Source: Streptomyces sp. NBC_00490
GTDB lineage: Bacteria; Actinomycetota; Actinomycetes; Streptomycetales; Streptomycetaceae
Direction of reading: 5' to 3'
DNA: 64,000 nt
Assembly: GCF_036013645.1 (NCBI RefSeq)
Contig: NZ_CP107869.1
Span: 496,001-560,000, forward strand
Shown here: positions 52,867 through 61,157 of the stretch, one piece after another
Numbering within the stretch: position 1 is the first letter of the stretch
How the letters are laid out: each line of letters opens with the position of its first letter
Translations under genes and position numbers: made by a program
The notes under the pieces: model-generated
What the model was told of the DNA's origin: nothing
Seen by the model: the letters and a program-made list of their open reading frames with translations, nothing else
The model's database searches: none

Positions 52867-54501
52867 TCATGAGTTGAAGATCGCGGTGGCCCCGTCGCCC
52901 GCCGCGAGACTGCTGTTGTGTACATCGCCCTCGTTGTAGATGCCGTAGTTGTGCACGACCTTCTGGACGAACTCGCCGGTCTCGTAACCGCATTCGGCCA
53001 GCGCGGTCGTCACTCCGTTCGCCACCCGGTCCTGGATGCTCCGGAGGTAGCGGGTGCGGTCCATCCCCTGGAAGAGCGACGAGTCCTCCGCCGAGCCCAG
53101 TTCCCGCACCGACAGCGCCGGACCGTCGGGCAGCGCGCCCGCGTACCCGCCGGTCAGCAGCCGCCACACGGAGCCGAGCCAGCGGCCCAGGACGACGAGC
53201 GAGCGCACCGCGGACCCGGGCACCCGCACCAGGGCCCAGACGGCCTTGCCGAGCACGTTGTTGTGCCGGTGGTTGTGTGCCGCGCGGTCGGCGTCCTTGA
53301 AGTCCTCGCGGACCGGCAGCAGTACATGCGGGGCGATCTCCAGCATCAACATCTGGCCCTGGGTATGCACCCGCACGAACACCGTGACGACCAGCTCCTC
53401 CTCCCAGCCGCCGACGCGCACACGCAGGAAGTGCCGGCGGCGCTCGCCGCCCTCCTCGACCGCGCGGGCCCGGTGTTCCTCGAAGACCTGCGGGTGGTAC
53501 GGCGCCTCCTCGCGCCGGCGCAGCCCCTCGACGGGCAGGAACACGCACTCGTCGATCTCCAGCCGAAGCAGCCGGTCCCGGACCGGATACCCCGCGAACT
53601 CCGAGGGCAGCCGCAGCTGTTCGAGCAACGGCCGGATCTTCTCCAGGATCGCCCGGTTGTTCAGGGGCAGTTGCTCCTTCTTCTTGTCGGGCTTCAGCTC
53701 GACGGCGATCACCCAGGTGTCGAAGGCGAGCCCGGCCCCACAGAAGGGGCGCTGCTCGTGGTACATGACCAGCGGGGCGTGCTGCTCGATCCGGATGCGC
53801 TCCTTGAGGCGCTGGAACCGCGGCGACTCGTCCTGCTCGGCGGGGTCGCCGGCGGTGTCCGGGAAGCGCCGCGGGGACAGCTCGGCGTCCAGCGCGCGGG
53901 CGAACCGGCCGCGCTGCACGGCGATGCACAGGGCGATCAGCGCGAAGAGGACGAACACGAGCCAGGCCCGCCAGACCTCGATCCCTCCGGCCGCCTCGGC
54001 CAGGACGCGCAGCAGCACATCGACCCAGCCGTCCACGTCGCTGCTCGACGAGTCGTACGGATCGTTCTCCTTCCCGGCCCCGAACGCGGCGACGAGGGTG
54101 ACGAGCAGGAAGAACGCGAAAGTCAACCGGCCCGACCAGCGGAGCCAGAGAGCGGGCAGCCAGCGGTACAGCGGCGGCTGCGCGGCACGGCCCCGGATCC
54201 GGGAGGCGAGGGCGAGCATCAGGCTGGGCACGACGAACATGAACAGCAGTGCGCCGATCAGCGGCAGCCCGACCACCCACAGGCCCAGAATCAGCCCGGC
54301 CCACAGCAGCTCCTGGCGGCGGGCGCGCAGGGCGTGGGCGAGGACGCGAGCCGCGTCCAGACCCAGCGAAGGCGCCACGATCCGCTGTTCATTGAGGTGC
54401 AGTTGCTCGATGACCTGGTCGCGGTACCGCGGATCCAAGTAGGTGCCCGCGCAGAGCAGCCTGGTCGCCTCGCTGGCGTGTGGTGGTGGTGTGGTACTCA
54501 C
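52867..54501 (-). CDS. Polytopic membrane protein with large cytoplasmic region and C-terminal glycine-rich motif
   Basis: 544 residues. Four hydrophobic segments (about 65-100, 120-140 and 178-196) are followed by a large soluble region (about 200-430) rich in Arg/Glu, a short hydrophobic stretch near 440-455, and a final motif (residues 520-544: GIYNEGDVHNSSLAAGDGA, then TAIFNS). No catalytic signature is seen. The start is GTG 54501 behind GGGGGACG. The small motif protein begins 55 bp after its stop. A membrane sensor handing a signal to the small partner through the shared motif is the simplest model. Confidence 0.68.
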   Translation of the reverse strand: MSTTPPPHASEATRLLCAGTYLDPRYRDQVIEQLHLNEQRIVAPSLGLDAARVLAHALRARRQELLWAGLILGLWVVGLPLIGALLFMFVVPSLMLALASRIRGRAAQPPLYRWLPALWLRWSGRLTFAFFLLVTLVAAFGAGKENDPYDSSSSDVDGWVDVLLRVLAEAAGGIEVWRAWLVFVLFALIALCIAVQRGRFARALDAELSPRRFPDTAGDPAEQDESPRFQRLKERIRIEQHAPLVMYHEQRPFCGAGLAFDTWVIAVELKPDKKKEQLPLNNRAILEKIRPLLEQLRLPSEFAGYPVRDRLLRLEIDECVFLPVEGLRRREEAPYHPQVFEEHRARAVEEGGERRRHFLRVRVGGWEEELVVTVFVRVHTQGQMLMLEIAPHVLLPVREDFKDADRAAHNHRHNNVLGKAVWALVRVPGSAVRSLVVLGRWLGSVWRLLTGGYAGALPDGPALSVRELGSAEDSSLFQGMDRTRYLRSIQDRVANGVTTALAECGYETGEFVQKVVHNYGIYNEGDVHNSSLAAGDGATAIFNS

Positions 54502-54605
54502 ACCGCGTCCCCCGATGCGTGCGAAACCTCAGACCAACAGTGTTGTTGACGAACCATCAGCATAGGGCGGCGGGCCGTCCGGGGGGACCGGATCGACAAC
54601 CATCG

Positions 54606-54630
54606 ATTCCTTTGACTAAGTCAAAGGAAT
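54606..54630. promoter_or_regulatory. Perfect 25-bp palindrome ATTCCTTTGAC-TAA-GTCAAAGGAAT
   Basis: Eleven-base arms with a 3-nt centre and unusually AT-rich for the region. The TTTGAC-N3-GTCAAA core resembles operators of MarR-type regulators. It sits directly before a 27-codon ORF with the look of a MarR/GNAT start. Confidence 0.55.
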
Positions 54631-54714
54631 ATGGAGCTGGTGAGGAACAGGGAGCCGGTGTCGAACGAGCACGTGGCGGAGTTCGCCGCTTCAACCGCTC
54701 TGTCAGGCCTCTGA
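54631..54714 (+). pseudogene. Possible N-terminal remnant of a MarR/GNAT regulator
   Basis: ATG at the edge of the palindrome opens MELVRNREPVSNEHVAEFAA and stops after 27 codons. In another frame the same DNA reads GVRRFNRSVRPLSAL, resembling the VRRFNR start of MarR-GNAT fusion regulators. A frameshift and loss of the body would leave the operator orphaned. The evidence is short and the call tentative. Confidence 0.3.
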
Positions 54715-55077
54715 GCGCGCTTTCAGGGCCTGGCGGAAGTCAAGGTACGAGAGCGCTATGACCAGCAGCGGAACAATGATCCATAGCAGGACGTGGCGCA
54801 GCCAGCCTTCGGTCAGGGCAACGACGAGAACCACTGCGACGGCGCTTCCGACAAAGCCGAAGAACTGCCGGTAGGAGGGGAAGCCGCCGACCACGGCCGC
54901 GTAGCTTGCGGCGGGATCGTCTTCTTCGGCGAACGCGGTACGCATGGGGTGGCTGTCGCCCTCACGCCGGGCTCGCTGCCAGGCGAAGAACCAGCGTCCG
55001 AGCACGTAGAGGACGAACGTTCCCAGGAAGATCCACCACTCGGTGGCATTGTCGGGCAGTGAGCGCGCCAGTGTCAT
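54703..55077 (-). CDS. Small membrane protein of unknown function
   Basis: 124 residues with three hydrophobic helices (about 14-32, 70-88 and 93-110) and the cytoplasmic segment RARREGDSHPMRTAFAEEDDP. I do not recognise a family. ATG 55077 is chosen; a TTG eight codons upstream lacks a ribosome site. It stands alone between the palindrome and a 304-bp stretch (55078-55381) in which I see no gene. Confidence 0.55.
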   Translation of the reverse strand: MTLARSLPDNATEWWIFLGTFVLYVLGRWFFAWQRARREGDSHPMRTAFAEEDDPAASYAAVVGGFPSYRQFFGFVGSAVAVVLVVALTEGWLRHVLLWIIVPLLVIALSYLDFRQALKARSEA

Positions 55078-55381
55078 GCGCACCGCATTCCCCAGGCTCA
55101 AGGGAGTAGACGATTCCGCGTTCGCGCTGGAGTCGACGGCTGCACCACGAACGCCTGAACGTACGCCGCAGACCGGACCGGAGGATGGCCTCTCCTACGG
55201 CTGAACAAGCACCGATCATGATCGTGTTGCGAGCTCAAAGCGCCCTGTGTCCACGTTTCCGGGGGCGGAGCGACCTGACTGCCAAGGTGCTCGATATGCC
55301 GTGCCGAACGAGGATGATTGCGCCCGGTGCGATGCACCACATCGACCCAAGCTGATAAGCCGCAGCCGGACCGCCCTGCGG

Positions 55382-55780
55382 TCAGGGCTGGTCGTACCAG
55401 GCAAACGCTGCGATCCGCCAGCCCTCGGAGGTTCGGACGAACTGGATGGTCTTGGTCCCGGCTCCCTCGAACGGCTCACCATCCAAGATTCCGGACTTGC
55501 GGTACTCGCCGAACCGCGACGCGATATCGCCCGCGATCTCTGTCCGTTCAGAGGTCTCCCACTCGGAGAACTCGACCAGTCGACCGTCGGTCAGCAGCCG
55601 CTGGCGAGGCTCGATGAACTCGTCCACGGTGTAGACCGTGAACTCCGGGCCGGTTTTGACGATCACTCCCCCCGGAAGAATCAGCTGGCGGATCCGGGCC
55701 ACGTTGGCAGCCTTGCCGCCTCGGTTGTCAAAGGCACCGAAGAACTCGGCGGTCACGACGTCTATCTCGATCTTGGACAT
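55382..55780 (-). CDS. SnoaL/DUF4440-like small protein
   Basis: 132 residues with the NTF2-like pattern: an N-terminal helix (DVVTAEFFGAFDNRGGKAANV), central strands (GVIVKTGPEFTVYTVDEFI) and the closing TKTIQFVRTSEGWRIAAFAWYDQP. The tryptophan-rich last strand is typical of DUF4440/SnoaL proteins, which serve as cyclases, isomerases or stress proteins of unknown substrate. ATG 55780 has no clear ribosome site. No operon partner. Confidence 0.6.
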   Translation of the reverse strand: MSKIEIDVVTAEFFGAFDNRGGKAANVARIRQLILPGGVIVKTGPEFTVYTVDEFIEPRQRLLTDGRLVEFSEWETSERTEIAGDIASRFGEYRKSGILDGEPFEGAGTKTIQFVRTSEGWRIAAFAWYDQP

Positions 55781-56040
55781 GGCGCGACGGTAACAGCCGA
55801 GGGGCGCCGGACCTCGTTGGTTTCGACAGGCTGCGAAATGTCGTCGAGGCAGGCCGTCGCGCGCCAGTTCAAGCGCCTCGCAGTCCGCCGACAGATGCTC
55901 GACCTCCACAACTGCCATAGTCTCCCTGGCCTTCGGACTGATCTGCTGGAGACGACTCAACAGCCCTTCACCATCGTCGTGTTACGAGCTCTACGTGTCC
56001 CTCCCCGTTATGTGGCCCGATGCCCTCGGGCGGCCGGTGC

Positions 56041-56325
56041 TCACTCGCTGGATGCCGCCGCCGGCCAAGTCCGCCAGACGTGACGCGTGTTCGGCACCTC
56101 GGGGTGGTCCAGGAGCCAGAGAACGTACCCGGCATGGCGCCGCGCCCATGGGGTGCCCCGAACGGACGGCCGTTTCCAGCCTGCCGCGCAGGTCGTCACT
56201 GTCCACAGCCCGGGCCACCCGCACGTACTCGCGGTCCTTGCAGCGGTAAGGCCGCTGGACAACGATCTCGATCAGGTCCACCAGCTTGGTTCTGACCGCC
56301 TCATCATCGGGTCTGTCCTTCGTGG
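56041..56325 (-). pseudogene. 3' part of a hypothetical gene interrupted by the TnpB element
   Basis: Reads STKDRPDDEAVRTKLVDLIE, then VVQRPYRCKDREYVRVARAV. It changes frame near 56160 to PWARRHAGYVLWLLDHPEVP, ending at 56041. The 5' part lies at 57696-58127 on the other side of the inserted element. The added frameshift shows the gene is beyond simple restoration. Function not recognised. Confidence 0.5.
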
Positions 56326-56468
56326 ATACCCCGGCCTTCAGGCCGGGGAGGAATCGAAGCTCCTGCGGAGCAGGGCAGGGGAAGCCGGTTCGCCGCCAGG
56401 GCGGATGGGTGTGCGCCGTCCACCGGCTGACACCCGCTGCCCACACGGAAGTTGATAAAGTGTGAGAC

Positions 56469-57677
56469 GTGACGCGGCAGGTCAAGCGGGCGTTCAAGTA
56501 CCGCTTTTACCCCACGAACGTGCAGGCGGCTGAGTTGTCGCGCACGTTCGGCTGTGTCCGCCTCGTCTACAACAAGGCCTTGGAGGAGCGCACGCGGGCC
56601 TGGCACGGCGAGCAGCGCCGCATCTCCTACGTGCAGTCCTCCGCCGCGCTGACGCAGTGGAAGACGACCGAGGAACTCGCTTTTCTGGCCGAGGTGTCCT
56701 CGGTTCCGCTGCAGCAGGCGCTGCGCCATCTGCAGACGGCGTTCGGGAACTTCTTCGCCAAGCGTGCGAAGTACCCGCGCTACAAGTCCCGCAAGAAGTC
56801 CCGCGCGTCGGCCGAGTACACGCGTAGTGCCTTCACCTGGCGCGACGGACAGCTGACGTTGGCCAAGATGGCCGGCCCTCTGGACATCCGTTGGTCGCGC
56901 CCCCTGCCCGAGGGTGCGCAGCCGAGCACGGTGACGGTGTCCCGTGACGCGGCGGGGCGCTGGTTCGTGTCCCTGCTGTGCCAGGACACCATCGCCCCGG
57001 CCCCCGTCACCACGGCGGCCGTCGGCCTGGACGCCGGGATCACCTCCCTGGTGACCCTGTCCACCGGGGAAAAGGTCGCCAACCCGAGACATGAGAGGCG
57101 GGATCGGGCACGGCTGGCCCGTGCGCAGCGGGAGTTGTCGCGCAAGGCGAAGGGCTCGGCGAACCGGGAGAAGGCCCGCCGTAAGGTGGCCCGTGTGCAT
57201 GTGCGGATCGCCGACCGGCGCCGCGATGTTCTGCACAAGCTGTCGGCTCGACTCGTCCGCGAGAATCAAACGGTCGTGATCGAGGACCTGAGCGTGCGCA
57301 ACCTGCTGAAGAACGGCACGCTCGCACGCGCCATCAGTGATGCGGCCTGGACGGACCTGCGTTCCATGCTGGAGTACAAGTGCGCCTGGTACGGGCGCGA
57401 GCTCGTGGTGATCGACCGCTTCTTTCCCAGCAGCAAGCTGTGCGGGAACTGCGGCACGGTCGCGGCGAAGATGCCGCTGAACGTCCGCGAATGGACGTGT
57501 GTCTGCGGCGTCGTGCATGACCGCGACATCAACGCGGCACGCAACATCCTGGCCGCCGGGCTGGCGGCATCTGCCTGTGGAGACGGTGTAGGACCTCAAC
57601 GGGAGTCCTCCCAGACGGGGCAGTCGTCGGTGAAGCAGGAACCCCAGCGGGCGACCGCTGGAATCCCCCGCCTTTAG
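56469..57677 (+). CDS. tnpB: TnpB RNA-guided nuclease
   Basis: 402 residues, intact. N-terminal OrfB helix-turn-helix (KRAFKYRFYPTNVQAAEL), RuvC-like nuclease with Asp188 (VGLDAGITS), Glu272 (VVIEDLSV) and Asp353 (DRDINAARNI), and a zinc ribbon (CGNCG...CVCG, Cys325, 328, 344, 346). All three catalytic acids are kept, so it should be active. TnpB proteins cut DNA guided by an RNA made from the element's right end. The GTG at 56469 is used. The stop codon lies within the right-end hairpin, overlapping the guide RNA region. Confidence 0.92.
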   Translation: MTRQVKRAFKYRFYPTNVQAAELSRTFGCVRLVYNKALEERTRAWHGEQRRISYVQSSAALTQWKTTEELAFLAEVSSVPLQQALRHLQTAFGNFFAKRAKYPRYKSRKKSRASAEYTRSAFTWRDGQLTLAKMAGPLDIRWSRPLPEGAQPSTVTVSRDAAGRWFVSLLCQDTIAPAPVTTAAVGLDAGITSLVTLSTGEKVANPRHERRDRARLARAQRELSRKAKGSANREKARRKVARVHVRIADRRRDVLHKLSARLVRENQTVVIEDLSVRNLLKNGTLARAISDAAWTDLRSMLEYKCAWYGRELVVIDRFFPSSKLCGNCGTVAAKMPLNVREWTCVCGVVHDRDINAARNILAAGLAASACGDGVGPQRESSQTGQSSVKQEPQRATAGIPRL

Positions 57678-57695
57678 GCGGGGGAGGAAGTCAAG
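57540..57695 (+). ncRNA. Predicted omegaRNA (right-end RNA) of the TnpB element
   Basis: In tnpB elements the guide RNA covers the 3' end of tnpB and the right end, with the guide taken from DNA just outside. Here the C-terminal coding region (about 57540-57677) has no conserved protein domain, and the end forms the CCCCCGCC/GGCGGGGG stem. Boundaries are inferred from family behaviour. The guide would be the host sequence starting about 57696. Confidence 0.45.
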
Positions 57696-58127
57696 GTGAG
57701 CAACAGCCACGTCTCGGATGAGGCGCTGCTTCGCGCCCCATGTCTTGGCATGCCGTGTCCACTCCTGCGGATATCTCGCCTCCCACTCTAGGAAGAGCAG
57801 TACGTAGGGAAGACCCGGCCACGCGACGATGTCTGAACCGGCCGGCCGGTCCCACAACCCGCCGGGCAGCGAATACCTCAGGATCTCCCGGTAGTTCCTG
57901 TCCGCCGCCCTGCGACCCAGCGAATACCTCCGCCGCCACGTCCTGTCGAGCCGATCCCAGGCGTCCTGAGTGGCCCTCTCAACATCAGCCAGACGGACCA
58001 GCGCCGCAGCACGATCAGCCGGATCGCTTGCTATCAGCCCGTACGCCCACCCCAGCCGCTCGTGCCACACATCGCCACCAACGACGCTCACGCCCGTATC
58101 CGCTCCCCTGGTCACCCGGTAGATCAT
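57696..58127 (-). pseudogene. 5' part of the interrupted hypothetical gene
   Basis: ATG 58127 has GAGG upstream and opens MIYRVTRGADTGVSVVGGDV. The coding text continues through WHERLGWAYGLIASDPADRA and FLEWEARYPQEWTRHAKTW to VAVAHLD, where the inserted element begins. About 144 codons survive. I do not recognise the product; Trp-rich and helical, probably cytosolic. The 58128-58392 gap beyond shows nothing. Confidence 0.55.
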
Positions 58128-58392
58128 GCTCTGCCTCAAGCTAAAACCCGTCCTCATTTATCCCGGTGAAGCACGGCACGCCGTTCGCCTATGGCGGGGG
58201 TGACAAGGGCCTTGCCGTTCAGCTGACAACACGTCGATTCTTCCCACGGCGGCGGTTCGAGGGGCCAGTTGGGGATGGCCACGACGTTGGCGCCGGCGGC
58301 AGAGGCTGATCGGCCCCGCCCTCCATCACGGCCGCCTGGCGCATGCCCGACGCCGGGCCACTTCGCCCGGTGGTCCGGGTAGTGTTCCCGAC

Positions 58393-59154
58393 ATGGACTT
58401 CGATACCACCGTAGAGCGAGCTCAACGCCTCAAGCAGCTGCACGCCCAAAGCAAGCCGCTCGTACTGCCGACCGTGTGGGACGCCTGGTCCGCGCGTGCA
58501 GCAGTGGCCGCCGGATTCCCCGCACTGACGGTCGGCAGCCATCCCCTCGCAGACTCCCGAGGGGCAGCGGACCACGAGGGGCAGACCTTCGACGAAGTAC
58601 TCGCCGCCGTCAAGCCGATCATCGCGGCGGTCGACGTCCCCGTGTCTGTGGACCTGGAGTCCGGATACGGGCAAAAGCCCGCTGATCTCGTCGCCGGGCT
58701 CATCGAGGTCGGCGGGGTCGGCCTCAACATCGAGGACACCGTCCACTCGGACGGCGGCCGGGTGCGCAGCACCGAGGAGCACGCGAATTACGTCGCGGGT
58801 CTGCGTTCGGCGGCGGACGAGTCAGGTGTCGCGGTCTGGGTGAACGGGCGCACCGACCTCTTCCTGCACGCGCAGGACGCTTCCGGCGTCCTCCAGAAGG
58901 CGATCGAGCGACTGCGTGCTTTGGAGGAGGCCGGAGCGGACAGCGTCTACCCGGTAGGAATCCAGGACAACGATGAACTGCTCACCGCGGTGATCGGGGC
59001 AGTGAACATCCCCGTCAACTCCACGGCTCATCCCGTCAAGCACGACCTCGAGCGTTTCCGTCGCCTCGGCGTAGGCCGGATCACCTACGGCCCGCTCCTG
59101 CAAATCGCCCTGACCGACACGGTGAAGGACATGCTCAAGCCCTGGGCGCCTTGA
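58393..59154 (+). CDS. Isocitrate lyase/PEP-mutase family protein
   Basis: 253 residues of (beta/alpha)8 fold: PTVWDAWSARAAVAAGFPALTVGS, the Mg-binding VSVDLESGYG (about 83-92), GLNIEDTV (about 112) and NGRTDLFLHA. The KKCG loop of true isocitrate lyases is absent, so it is closer to the 2-methylisocitrate lyase-like, oxaloacetate decarboxylase or PEP-mutase side of the family; substrate unknown. There is no ribosome site. A TAGTGT box lies about 14 bases before the ATG, so translation may be leaderless. Confidence 0.8.
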   Translation: MDFDTTVERAQRLKQLHAQSKPLVLPTVWDAWSARAAVAAGFPALTVGSHPLADSRGAADHEGQTFDEVLAAVKPIIAAVDVPVSVDLESGYGQKPADLVAGLIEVGGVGLNIEDTVHSDGGRVRSTEEHANYVAGLRSAADESGVAVWVNGRTDLFLHAQDASGVLQKAIERLRALEEAGADSVYPVGIQDNDELLTAVIGAVNIPVNSTAHPVKHDLERFRRLGVGRITYGPLLQIALTDTVKDMLKPWAP

Positions 59155-59415
59155 GAAGTTGACCGTGCGGCAGGGTCCGGCCGCGCCGCCAGAACTGTTC
59201 ACCGCACGGTGGAGGTCGGGCGCGGACTTGCGAGGTTGCGTCGCCATAGACGGCTCTTCCGTATGGCTCCGCATCGCCCGAGTTGAGGCAAGTCTGCCCG
59301 GGTGACCGGTGAGTGGCCTGGAGGTCGAATGGCCTCCAGGCGCTTCAACGCCGCCGATTGCAGGACGGCTGCGACGCCGGAATCACACTAGAGCCCGTCG
59401 GAATGATGAACTGAC

Positions 59416-59536
59416 GCGTGGTCATGAATTGACTGATCAGGACTGGGATGTACCCGCTCTGCTGATACGGCGGGCCTCGGCGGGCATCTCTGTGTCGGAC
59501 CGGCGGATCACCAACGAACTGGTCTACAAGGACTGA
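59416..59536 (+). pseudogene. N-terminal remnant of an IS5-family transposase
   Basis: Reads ELTDQDWDVPALLIRRASAG, then ISVSDRRITNELVYKD, matching the typical IS5 start (LTDEQWxxLxPLLPxxxxGRPxxDDRxVINGIxYK), and stops at VYKD. The remaining transposase is missing. The 59155-59576 stretch contains nothing else I can support. Confidence 0.5.
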
Positions 59537-59576
59537 TACTCCGGCTGTAGAGGGTGATCTCACCGCCAGGCAGGCC

Positions 59577-60011
59577 CTACTCGTTCGCGCCGTGCCCCGG
59601 TGGCCACCCGATGACACCGTCCGCTTGAACGTTGCGCAAGGACGCTCCTTCGAATCGGGCACCGGTGACGTAGGTCAACCCGAGCTGGGGCACACCCGTG
59701 TTCACGCTTGCGAACCTGGCGCCGGTCAGATCGGTATCGCGCAGGTCAGCACCTCGCAGATCGCATCCGGCCAGGCTGGCCTCGCGCAGTGAAGCCCCGC
59801 GCAGGTCTGCGTCGCTGAAGTCACAGAACTTGAACCAACACCCGTCCAGGGTGGCGTGGCGTAGATCGGCCCCGATGAACGAGCAGCGGGTGAACCGCAG
59901 CCGCAACATGCGAGCGGAAGCCAGGTTCTGGCCGGTGAAGTCCTCACCGTTCACGGCCGCATAGCTGTGGAGCGCGGCGAGTCGTTGTCTCGGGGTGAGT
60001 GGCGTGGTCAT
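59577..60011 (-). CDS. Pentapeptide-repeat protein
   Basis: 144 residues. From about residue 25 to 130 nearly every fifth position follows A(D/N)Lxx: LRHATLDGCWFKFCDFSDADLRGASLREASLAGCDLRGADLRDTDLTGARF. This gives a right-handed quadrilateral beta-helix. Some relatives protect DNA gyrase, but no gyrase-binding signature can be judged by eye. ATG 60011 is chosen; the frame is open a further 47 codons upstream (including LPEIRATATDPADTLAH), and a longer form cannot be excluded because no ribosome site is clear. Confidence 0.75.
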   Translation of the reverse strand: MTTPLTPRQRLAALHSYAAVNGEDFTGQNLASARMLRLRFTRCSFIGADLRHATLDGCWFKFCDFSDADLRGASLREASLAGCDLRGADLRDTDLTGARFASVNTGVPQLGLTYVTGARFEGASLRNVQADGVIGWPPGHGANE

Positions 60012-60073
60012 GTGCGCCAGCGTGTCAGCTGGATCGGTGGCCGTCGCCCGGATTTCCGGCAGTTCGCCGTCCG

Positions 60074-60283
60074 TCAGCCTATGCCTGCCATGAGGACGGT
60101 CTCGTCCTTGCTGTCGAACCAGCGGATGCCCTTGTCGTAGCGCAAGAACCACCGGTCGATGCAGGTCGCGATCAGAGTGTTCGTGAACAGGTTTTCGGTC
60201 AGCACGGACGGGTGGACCGGCCCGATCGTCGGCACGTAGGGCGCCTGCACCACCGGACGTAGCCAGTCCCAGCGCAATCGCAT
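60074..60283 (-). CDS. Small hypothetical protein
   Basis: 69 residues: MRLRWDWLRPVVQAPYVPTI, then TENLFTNTLIATCIDRWFLR, ending ETVLMAGIG. Trp-rich and basic, no known family. It precedes the pentapeptide gene on the same strand by about 60 bp. Amino-acid composition is protein-like, but support is modest; it could be a fragment of a longer decayed gene. Confidence 0.35.
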   Translation of the reverse strand: MRLRWDWLRPVVQAPYVPTIGPVHPSVLTENLFTNTLIATCIDRWFLRYDKGIRWFDSKDETVLMAGIG

Positions 60284-60459
60284 CGCTTCAGCGTACTCAT
60301 CTCGCGCTTGCAGGCCCGGGCCCCGATGCGATGCACCAGAGCCTGGGCGCGGGTGTACCGAGCAGGTCAGTTCGGGTTGTCGTCGCCCGCCGCGCAGGAG
60401 CAGGCGCTGCCCTCCATCAGTGCGCCGACATCCGGCGCGTTGACGAGCCCAAGGAGACG

Positions 60460-61002
60460 TCAGACCCGCTCCAGGGGCCGGTGCGGCCCGCTGGGAAGCT
60501 CCGCCTTGACCGTGTCGCCCGGGCGCACCGTGCCGCCCTGCTGCACGATGCTCATGATTCCGGCCTTGCGTACGATGTTCCCGGCCTCATCGCGGCCGAC
60601 AACCTGCTTCAGCAGCCCGTCCTGGAAGTTGTCGATCTGCAGGCAGGGGTTGCGCAGGCCGGTCACCTCCAGCACCGCATGGGCGCCGATGCGCAACAGC
60701 GTGCCGACCGGCAGACCCAGCAGATCGATGTCGCGGGTGGTGATGTTCTCGCCGAGGTCACCGGGCATCACCGTGAATCCCTCTGCACTGACCTCGGCGA
60801 AGAGCTCTTCATGAATGAGGTGGACTTGGCGCAGGTTCGGCTGGGTGGGGTCCTGCGCAACCCGAGAGCGGTGCTTGACCGTCACGCCGGCATGCACATC
60901 ACCCTCCACGCCGAGCCCGGCGAGCAGCATGATGCTGTCCCGGTTCGGCTTGGTGAACGAGTACGCACCATTGCTGCTGACGGCCGCGACTATCCCGCTC
61001 AT
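60460..61002 (-). CDS. MOSC-domain protein
   Basis: 180 residues. MOSC features in order: SFTKPNRDSIMLLAGLGVEGDVHAG, HLIHEELFAEV, MPGDLGENITTRDIDLLGLPVGTLLRIG, LEVTGLRNPCLQID (the conserved Cys, about 141) and GTVRPGDTV. The domain handles sulphur or nitrogen-oxide reduction on molybdenum cofactor-like sites; single-domain forms such as YiiM reduce N-hydroxylated compounds. The ATG at 61002 has AGGGGAT upstream. Monocistronic. Confidence 0.82.
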   Translation of the reverse strand: MSGIVAAVSSNGAYSFTKPNRDSIMLLAGLGVEGDVHAGVTVKHRSRVAQDPTQPNLRQVHLIHEELFAEVSAEGFTVMPGDLGENITTRDIDLLGLPVGTLLRIGAHAVLEVTGLRNPCLQIDNFQDGLLKQVVGRDEAGNIVRKAGIMSIVQQGGTVRPGDTVKAELPSGPHRPLERV

Positions 61003-61157
61003 CCTCGAAATCCCCTCCCGTGACCATGGTCAGCCACGACCCTAACCCTTGGCCTCAAGGCACAGCAGCGACAATCCGTCGCGGGTGAGACCGCTACTGG
61101 TCTCGTCGGATTGTTGTCAGCTGGTGGGAGCAGTTCCCACCGCGGGCAGGAGCCGCC

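Larger units (their letters stand above)
56320..57695 (+). mobile_element. IS200/IS605-type element with tnpB only (IS1341 group)
   Basis: Bounded by two stem-loops of the same geometry: CCCCGGCC-TTCA-GGCCGGGG (56329-56348, left) and CCCCCGCC-TTTA-GGCGGGGG (57665-57684, right), the subterminal hairpins of IS200/IS605 ends. There are no inverted terminal repeats and no target duplication, as expected. No tnpA is present, so it depends on a transposase elsewhere. It sits inside a minus-strand hypothetical gene. Exact ends are estimated to within about 10 bases. Confidence 0.75.

Noticed and set aside
54703..55101. Earlier TTG start (55101) for the small membrane protein
   Set aside because: No ribosome site before it; ATG 55077 keeps the whole hydrophobic part.
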